DNA from: Archangium sp.
GTDB lineage: Bacteria; Myxococcota; Myxococcia; Myxococcales; Myxococcaceae
DNA length: 8,518 nt
Direction of reading: 5' to 3'
NCBI GenBank assembly: GCA_016793585.1
Contig: JAEUJR010000030.1
Coordinates: 1 to 8,518, forward strand
In this document: positions 1 through 4,897 of the stretch, piece by piece
Numbering within the stretch: position 1 is the stretch's first letter
Layout: every line of letters starts with the position of its first letter
Translations under genes and position numbers: made by a program
Notes under the pieces: model-generated
Seen by the model: only the letters and a program-made list of their open reading frames with translations
Databases searched by the model: none
Told to the model about the DNA's origin: nothing

Positions 1-185
1 CGGGCAAGACGATCGAAGGCCTGCAGGTCGGCGCGAAGTCGGGCGCCACCGTGCTCGCGGTCGTGCGTGATGGAGAGCCCACCGCCAACCCGCGCGGTGA
101 CTTCCAGCTCGCGGCTGGCGATCACCTGCTGGTGCTGGGCACGGCCGACCAGCTCAAGACCGTCGAACAGCTGCTGGGCGCGTGA
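1..185 (+). CDS. C-terminal fragment of a cation transporter or regulator with an RCK_C (TrkA-C) domain
   Basis: Only the last 60 codons are in the window; the 5' part lies off the left edge, and the first complete codon starts at base 3. The frame reads on to a TGA at 183-185. The visible protein has an RCK_C pattern: TIEGLQVGAKSGATVLAVVR, then a short DGEPTANP turn, then FQLAAGDHLLVLGT and a final helix (ADQLKTVEQLL). RCK_C domains bind ligands and gate K+ channels (TrkA/Ktr) or CPA2-type K+ or Na+/H+ antiporters (Kef, KhtT/YhaT-like). The phrase GDxLLVLGT followed by a short helix ending the protein is common both in antiporters with a fused RCK domain and in stand-alone regulatory subunits. 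I cannot tell which, because the membrane part would be upstream. The stop codon directly abuts the stop of the opposite-strand channel gene. Confidence 0.8.
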   Translation, partial: GKTIEGLQVGAKSGATVLAVVRDGEPTANPRGDFQLAAGDHLLVLGTADQLKTVEQLLGA

Positions 186-1721
186 TCAGTTCAGCCCGAA
201 GAAGCGCTTCATTCGCTCGAGCAGATCGACCTCGTCGGAGCGCTGCCGCGCCTTCGCGGTGTCGGCATCGAGCCCTTCACGCGCGGCCTGCAGCTCGACC
301 CGGCGTTTGGCGAGCAGCGTGGCCACCTGCTCCATGAGCTCGGGGCGCTTCTCGATCACCCGCTGGAACGTCACCTTGTCGAGCCTGAAGCACTCGACCT
401 CGGACTCGGCGATCACCGTGGCCGAGCGCGGCTCTCCCGTCAGCAGCGACATCTCGCCGAAGAACGAACCGTCAGACAGCTTCGCCACCTCGCGCTCCGT
501 GACGCCGTCGCTGACCTTCACGCTCGCCCGGCCTTCTTCCAGCAGGTACAGCCAGTGGGCTTCGGAGCCTTGCCGCGTCATCACCTCACCGCGCGCGAAC
601 GGCGCGTACTTCATGCCGCGCGCGAGCTCCTGCTTCTCTTCGTCCGACAGCGGCGCGAACAGCGGCATGACCTCGAGCACCCGGCGGCGTCGCGCGAGCT
701 GCTTCTGCGTCTTGATGGCCTGACGATCTTCGGTCTCCTGGGTGAGGAACACCGCGTGCGCCGGGAGCGCGGGCTTCATGCCCGCCCGCTCGAGCGCGAA
801 GAAGATCACCTGCCGCACCTCGCTGTCGGTCGGGTCGTCTGCGGCGAGATCGGTGAGCCAGTAGCGCACGGCGTAGCGCCCGTACGACTCCGCCATGTCC
901 ATCATCACGCAGTTCGCCTGCGGGTCTTTCGCGAGCTTGTCGATCTTCGCGCCGCGCACCGCCGCCTGCACGACGTCGATCACGTCACCGGGCTGGAAGC
1001 GGAAGTCGACGTGGAAGTACACCCACCGCCGCCACTGCTGAGGCTGGCCACCGCGCCGCCCGAGCACCATCACCGACGAGTTCATCAACACACGGTTGGG
1101 CACCAGCACTGTCTCCCAGTTCCGTGTCTCGATGGCCGTGTAGCGCCAGCGAATGCGCACCACGCGCCCGTTGATGTCGCTGGGCTGTGTGCCGACGCGA
1201 ATCCAGTCGCCGACCTCGATGGAGTTGTCGGTCTGCAGCCCGAGCCCGCCCGCGATGTTCGCGATCGTGTCTTGCAGCGAGAAGCCGAGCACCGCCGTCA
1301 GCACCGCGCTGGTCGCGATCAGGCCCGACAGGTTCACGCCCGCGCGGCCCGCCACCGTCACCGCGGCGATGATCGACAGCAGCGCCACCGAGACGTCCTG
1401 CACGATCTGCGGCACCGCCAGCTTCACGCGCGGCAGCACCACCGTGAAGAGCAGCGTCGCCATCGCCCCGACGAACGACACGCCGCCGAACACCCAGCAC
1501 GGCGTGCGGAAGAAGTTGTCGAAGGTGCTCCCCGCCGCCTCGAAGCCCGCCGACACCAGCAGCGAGATCACGTGCAGGAAGGCGAAGACGATGACGGCCT
1601 TGAGCCGCGGCTGCTCGTTGCCCAGACGCCGAACGAGCGGCACCGCGATCAGCAGGCCGCCAAGAATCCACAGCGTGCGGGCCTCGAGCGCTTCGCGGGC
1701 CAGGGTCTCGAAGAAGAGCAT
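186..1721 (-). CDS. MscS-family ion channel with C-terminal cyclic-nucleotide-binding domain (bCNG type)
   Basis: A 511-residue inner-membrane channel. Hydrophobic segments lie at about 17-32, 41-60, 77-97 and 107-127. The MscS pore helix region is at about 131-163 (GLIATSAVLTAVLGFSLQDT, then IANIAGGLGL), followed by the cytoplasmic MscS beta domain (VGDWIRVG, GRVVRIRWRYT, VLVPNRVLMNS). A cyclic-nucleotide-binding domain spans about 350-465. Its phosphate-binding cassette looks intact (FFGEMSLLTGEPRSATV, 420-436) with the expected Glu423 and Arg432. A charged helix ends the protein (ERMKRFFGLN). Known bacterial CNG relatives combine an MscS fold with such a domain and respond to cAMP, often with weak or no tension gating; a similar role here is inferred. 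The ATG at 1719-1721 is the start, though no strong ribosome-binding site precedes it. It diverges from the sigma factor gene and ends flush against the RCK_C gene, suggesting a role in ion or osmotic balance. Confidence 0.9.
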   Translation of the reverse strand: MLFFETLAREALEARTLWILGGLLIAVPLVRRLGNEQPRLKAVIVFAFLHVISLLVSAGFEAAGSTFDNFFRTPCWVFGGVSFVGAMATLLFTVVLPRVKLAVPQIVQDVSVALLSIIAAVTVAGRAGVNLSGLIATSAVLTAVLGFSLQDTIANIAGGLGLQTDNSIEVGDWIRVGTQPSDINGRVVRIRWRYTAIETRNWETVLVPNRVLMNSSVMVLGRRGGQPQQWRRWVYFHVDFRFQPGDVIDVVQAAVRGAKIDKLAKDPQANCVMMDMAESYGRYAVRYWLTDLAADDPTDSEVRQVIFFALERAGMKPALPAHAVFLTQETEDRQAIKTQKQLARRRRVLEVMPLFAPLSDEEKQELARGMKYAPFARGEVMTRQGSEAHWLYLLEEGRASVKVSDGVTEREVAKLSDGSFFGEMSLLTGEPRSATVIAESEVECFRLDKVTFQRVIEKRPELMEQVATLLAKRRVELQAAREGLDADTAKARQRSDEVDLLERMKRFFGLN

Positions 1722-1742
1722 CGGCTGCCAAGGGTACCCAAG

Positions 1743-1771
1743 GTCACGAACGGGTGACGGACAAAACCCGT
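1743..1771. promoter_or_regulatory. Two overlapping inverted repeats in the divergent channel/sigma-factor gap
   Basis: The 64-base gap 1722-1785 holds two perfect short dyads that share bases. The first is GTCAC (1743-1747), a six-base spacer, then GTGAC (1754-1758). The second is ACGGGT (1750-1755), a ten-base spacer, then ACCCGT (1766-1771). The second arm of the first overlaps the first arm of the second, so as RNA the two hairpins would exclude each other. As DNA they could be operator half-sites controlling both divergent genes. No convincing -35/-10 pair is visible by eye on either strand. The function is inferred from position only, and short dyads arise by chance in GC-rich DNA. Confidence 0.25.
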
Positions 1772-1774
1772 GGT

Positions 1775-1778
1775 AGGA
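1775..1778 (+). promoter_or_regulatory. Ribosome-binding site setting the GTG start of the sigma factor
   Basis: AGGA lies seven bases before the GTG at 1786. No in-frame ATG nearby has a comparable site. The ATG at 1779-1781 is in another frame. This favours GTG as the true start. Confidence 0.6.
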
Positions 1779-1785
1779 ATGGGGC

Positions 1786-2580
1786 GTGAACTTTGGCGAC
1801 CTCGTCGATCAACGGCTCGCGGACTTTGGCGTGACGGCTCCGGCGGCTCGGGCTGCGTGCCTCAAGTGGGTCGAGGCTCGCTCGAGGAGCGGGTCGATCG
1901 CCGTGATCCCCGCTGACCTGACGCTCGTCTGGGCCGTGCTGCAGGGCAACGCGGTGGCGCTGATGGAGATCGACGAGCTCATCGAAGGCCTCTCGCGCCG
2001 GGCAGCCGGCCGTGCCATCGAGGCCTCGGAGCTCGCCCAGCGCGTGCGCACGCGGCTGCTGGTGGCGCCGAAGAACAAAGAGGCGCGCCTGTCGACCTAC
2101 GACGGCCGCGGAAAGCTCAAGAGCTGGTTGTGGACGGCCACCAAGCTCGAGCTGCTGCAGGCCACCCGCGGCATGGGGCAGGCCCCCACCGAAGACATTC
2201 ACGAGCTGACGCACCTCGCCGCGCAGGGCCGCACGCCCGAGTCGCAGGCCCGCTCCACGAAGGACACGAACCTCGTCTCGCTGGCGCTGCGTGACGCGCT
2301 CGGGGTGCTCGAGGCGAAGGAGCGCACCCTGTTGCGTATGCGCTTCGTCGACGGGGTCTCGACCGAAGAGCTCGGCCGCATGTTCCAGGTGCACCGCACC
2401 ACCGCCCAACGGTGGATCGAAGCGGCCCAGACGAAGATCATGGCCGCCATGCGGGCGCGGCTCGCAGAAGAGACGCGGCTGGGCCGCAGCGACGTCGACT
2501 CGCTCATCGGAGAGGTCGCTCAGTCGATCTCCCTGCGCCTCTCGCAGGTGCTCAACCGCGACGAGCTGCCGCTGCCCTGA
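1786..2580 (+). CDS. Sigma-70 family RNA polymerase sigma factor, Myxococcales-type
   Basis: A 264-residue sigma factor directing RNA polymerase to a specific promoter set. The region 2-like part is at about 50-130, including RLSTYDGRGKLKSWLWTATK, which resembles the F..YDGRGSLxxWLR stretch common in sigma-70 proteins. Region 4 is at about 165-228, with a helix-turn-helix at about 192-213 (STEELGRMFQVHRTTAQRW). A tail of about 35 residues (SDVDSLIGEVAQSISLRLSQ) follows region 4. That tail, the length and the RMRFVDG...VHR.T..RW pattern fit the Myxococcales sigma family (TIGR03001), judged from memory. Known family members occur in many copies per myxobacterial genome. The start is GTG with AGGA seven bases upstream. 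The gene diverges from the channel and converges with zero spacing on the kinase, whose N-terminus looks like an anti-sigma zinc finger, so the kinase is a candidate regulator. Target promoters are unknown. Confidence 0.88.
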   Translation: MNFGDLVDQRLADFGVTAPAARAACLKWVEARSRSGSIAVIPADLTLVWAVLQGNAVALMEIDELIEGLSRRAAGRAIEASELAQRVRTRLLVAPKNKEARLSTYDGRGKLKSWLWTATKLELLQATRGMGQAPTEDIHELTHLAAQGRTPESQARSTKDTNLVSLALRDALGVLEAKERTLLRMRFVDGVSTEELGRMFQVHRTTAQRWIEAAQTKIMAAMRARLAEETRLGRSDVDSLIGEVAQSISLRLSQVLNRDELPLP

Positions 2581-4149
2581 TCAGCGCAGCAGAATCCACG
2601 TGCCCAGGCCGAGCGCGATGGCCGACACCACCGCCACCACCCACGGCCACTTGCTCGAGCTCACCGAGCGCACCTGCGACTTCGAGAGATCCATCATCGC
2701 GCCGTCGATGGCGGCCTCGAGCTGGTCGACCTTCTGCTGGCCGTGCGACTGCCGCTCGGGCTCGGTCTTCCCGGGGTCGAAGGGCCTCTGCGCGAGCCGG
2801 CCCGGCTTCACGGTGCTGGCGCGCGAGGCGGGGGCAGGCGGGTGCGACTCCTTGAGCGTGATGACCTCGGAGTTCGCCGTCTCCGGCACGCTCGCTCCCG
2901 AGACGATGGCCTGCAGCCGCTCACGCACCGCTCTCGCCGACACGGGCCGAAGCTGCGGGTTGATGCGCGTGAGATCGGCGATCAGCTGCGCGAGCCCATC
3001 GGGAACACCGGGCCGGCCCTTGAGCGACGCTGGCTCTCGCTGCAGCTGCATCTGCAGCACGGCGATGGGGCTCTTGTCGGAGAACGCGTCCATTCCCGTG
3101 ATCATGAAGTACGCCATCAGGCCCAGGGCGTAGAGGTCGCTCTGCGGCGTGGTGCCGATCGCCTGAATCTGCTCGGGCGCCATGTAGCCAGGCGTGCCCA
3201 GCACCATGTCAGGCGACGTTCGCAGGGTGGTGTCGCGGCTCTTGGCGAAGCCGAAGTCGAGCACCTTCACGCGAGGCTCGGGCGCGGCCATGTGCGTGAG
3301 CATCACGTTCGCGGGCTTCAGATCGCGGTGCACCACGCCGACCGCGTGCACCGCTTCGAGCGCCGCGCAGATCTGCTCGAGAATCGAGATGATCCTCGCG
3401 GTCGGAGGCTCGTCGCTGGTGCGCGCGCGCACCCACTGACTGAGCGACATACCGTCAAGGTACTCCATCACCAGCCACGGCCGGCCATCGGGCAGCTCGC
3501 CGAAGTTGAAGATGTCGATGATGTTCGGGTGGCCGATGGCGTTGACGGTGCGCGCCTCTTCCAACATGCGCTGCGCGTAGTTGAGCTCGGCAGGGCCGGC
3601 GGTGAGCAGCACCTTGATGGCGACCTGCTTGCCGATCAGCGGTTGAACGCCCTTGTAGACGGCGCCCATGCCGCCCTTCGCGAGCAGCTCCTGCACGAGG
3701 TAGTCGCCGAGCTTCTGGCCGACGAGCTTGTCTGACGGAATGGGCAGCTGCTCGACCTGCAGCGGCGCCTGGCGGCGCACCGACACGCTCTCTTTCGTGG
3801 GCGCGAGCTGCGAGCCGTCGGGTGAGGTGGTGTCGTCGACGTCGAGGCGCTTCTTCTTCGGCGTCACGAGCGGCGGCACCAGCTCGGTGCCGGCCTGGGC
3901 CTTGCGGAGATCGACGGTGCGATCCTGCGCGCTCTGCCGCAGCCGCTCCTTGTCGGTGTCGGGCTCTTGCGTGCCGTCGAGCGTCTCGGAGCCGTCAGCC
4001 CCGTCGTCGTCGCTCGCCAGCGCCGAGAGCAGCTTGCGGCAACGGGAACACTCGTCGAGGTGGGCGAGCGCCACCTCTCGTTCTTCGGGCGTGAGCGTGC
4101 CCGAGACGAAGCCGTGAAAAGCGGCTGGATCGAGGTGGTTGCCCTCCAT
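2581..4149 (-). CDS. Membrane-tethered Ser/Thr protein kinase with N-terminal anti-sigma-like zinc finger
   Basis: A 522-residue Pkn-type kinase. Residues 1-42 form a zf-HC2-like finger with His30, Cys34 and Cys37 in the H-x3-C-x2-C spacing typical of zinc-binding anti-sigma domains; His5 or His12 could be the fourth ligand. An acidic, polar linker runs to about 145. The kinase domain spans about 148-415: glycine loop AKGGMGAVYKG (157-167, Ala replacing the usual first Gly), Lys179 in VAIK, helix-C Glu198, HRDLKPAN with catalytic Asp276, DFG 298-300, and GTPGYMAPEQ with Ala324-Glu326. It therefore looks catalytically complete, with Thr/Ser at 307-312 in the activation loop. After a linker of about 85 residues comes one membrane helix (about 501-521) that ends the protein, so the kinase faces the cytoplasm with no periplasmic sensor. 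It lies 50 bases downstream of the SafE-like gene on the same strand and abuts the sigma factor gene. The ATG start has no clear ribosome-binding site. Substrate unknown. Confidence 0.92.
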   Translation of the reverse strand: MEGNHLDPAAFHGFVSGTLTPEEREVALAHLDECSRCRKLLSALASDDDGADGSETLDGTQEPDTDKERLRQSAQDRTVDLRKAQAGTELVPPLVTPKKKRLDVDDTTSPDGSQLAPTKESVSVRRQAPLQVEQLPIPSDKLVGQKLGDYLVQELLAKGGMGAVYKGVQPLIGKQVAIKVLLTAGPAELNYAQRMLEEARTVNAIGHPNIIDIFNFGELPDGRPWLVMEYLDGMSLSQWVRARTSDEPPTARIISILEQICAALEAVHAVGVVHRDLKPANVMLTHMAAPEPRVKVLDFGFAKSRDTTLRTSPDMVLGTPGYMAPEQIQAIGTTPQSDLYALGLMAYFMITGMDAFSDKSPIAVLQMQLQREPASLKGRPGVPDGLAQLIADLTRINPQLRPVSARAVRERLQAIVSGASVPETANSEVITLKESHPPAPASRASTVKPGRLAQRPFDPGKTEPERQSHGQQKVDQLEAAIDGAMMDLSKSQVRSVSSSKWPWVVAVVSAIALGLGTWILLR

Positions 4150-4199
4150 GGAGTGCTGGCGACTCTAGCCCCACTCACAGAAGCGGTCGCACATTCGTC

Positions 4200-4874
4200 T
4201 CAGTGGCAGTCGGGGCCCTGCGTCGCCGCCTGCACCGCGCGCCAGATCAGCACGCCAGCGGCGAACAGCGGCACCGCTTTGCGCAACGCCCACGTCACGT
4301 TCGGCCACCGCGCACCGAAGTGCGCTCCAGCCTGCACCGCACCCAACGCGGGAACGGCGCCGAGCGCGAACGCTCCGAGAATCGTCGCGCCGCCCGGCAC
4401 GCTCGAGGTCGCGATCGCCGCGAGGAACACGCCGTACAGCAGCCCGCAGGGAAGAAACGGAGTCGCCAACCCCATCACGAAGCTGCGGCGCGCGGGTGAG
4501 AGCGTCGCTCCCGCCCGAACGAGCGCGCGCGAGAGTCGACTCACGCCGGGCAGGGGGCGCAGGTGTTTGCCCAGCTCGAGCGCCGTCGCGATGAGCCCGG
4601 CCGCCATCACCCAGGGCAGGTACGGAGCGACCGAGAAGGAGAGGGCGCTCGAGACCGCCGTGCCCATGAGGCCGAGCGCCGCGCCCACCACCACGTAGCC
4701 CGTGATTCGACCCGCGTTCCAGGCGAGGGCCGCCATTCGACGACCTTCACCGTGCGGAAGACCCGCGCACGCGAGCGGCCCGCACATCAGCGCGCAATGC
4801 AGGCTGCCGGTTGCACCGGCCACCAGCGCACTCGAGGCGCCGGCGATGACGAGCGGGGAAGTCATCGCATCCAC
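4200..4874 (-). CDS. SafE/TauE-like (DsbD_2 family) membrane protein linked to cbb3 oxidase biogenesis
   Basis: A polytopic membrane protein of 224 residues with about six hydrophobic segments. Two cysteine motifs mark the family: HCALMCGP near residues 26-33 and FLPCGLLYG near 140-148. These are typical of the COG2836/DsbD_2 group, annotated as sulfite exporter TauE/SafE family but often encoded beside ccoGHIS in cbb3-oxidase bacteria. The Cys/His/Met residues suggest copper or thiol chemistry in the membrane during oxidase assembly, an inference from context. The protein ends in Cys-His. The start is uncertain: the frame opens at an ATG at 4908-4910, but that would overlap ccoI. The GTG at 4872-4874 has GAGG seven bases upstream, while the ATG at 4863-4865 has only a weak site. 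It diverges from ccoI across 23 bases, and the kinase gene follows 50 bases downstream on the same strand, possibly in one transcript. Confidence 0.82.
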   Translation of the reverse strand: MDAMTSPLVIAGASSALVAGATGSLHCALMCGPLACAGLPHGEGRRMAALAWNAGRITGYVVVGAALGLMGTAVSSALSFSVAPYLPWVMAAGLIATALELGKHLRPLPGVSRLSRALVRAGATLSPARRSFVMGLATPFLPCGLLYGVFLAAIATSSVPGGATILGAFALGAVPALGAVQAGAHFGARWPNVTWALRKAVPLFAAGVLIWRAVQAATQGPDCH

Positions 4875-4880
4875 GGGCGG

Positions 4881-4897
4881 GCCTCGTTTCAACGGGC
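4881..4897. promoter_or_regulatory. Dyad filling the gap between the SafE-like gene and ccoI
   Basis: CGTT (4885-4888), a TC centre and AACG (4891-4894) form an inverted repeat. GCC at 4881-4883 and GGC at 4895-4897 extend it if T4884 is bulged. It fills most of the 23-base gap and covers the GAGG ribosome-binding site of the SafE-like gene (minus strand, 4885-4882). It could be an operator or an RNA hairpin, but the arms are short and it may be chance. Confidence 0.2.
4882..4885 (-). promoter_or_regulatory. Ribosome-binding site supporting the GTG start of the SafE-like gene
   Basis: On the minus strand GAGG is followed by seven bases and then GTG (4874-4872). This is the best site in the region and avoids an overlap with ccoI, so it was used to choose the start over the ATGs at 4910 and 4865. 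Confidence 0.5.

Noticed and set aside
555..1757. A 400-codon open frame on the plus strand opposite the channel gene
   Set aside because: Its product is dominated by Arg, His and Asp with no domain, and it lies across a convincing MscS/cyclic-nucleotide-binding protein.
1744..2409. A 221-codon minus-strand open frame opposite the sigma factor
   Set aside because: It has no domain and overlaps a sigma factor with clear regions 2 and 4; it reflects codon bias.
2743..3735. A 330-codon plus-strand open frame opposite the kinase
   Set aside because: It is an Arg/His/Leu-rich antisense shadow of the kinase domain, with no independent evidence for coding.
4151..4165. Small hairpin (GAGT, seven-base loop, ACTC) between the SafE-like gene and the kinase gene
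   Set aside because: A four-base stem with no T-run on the relevant strand is too weak to call a terminator.
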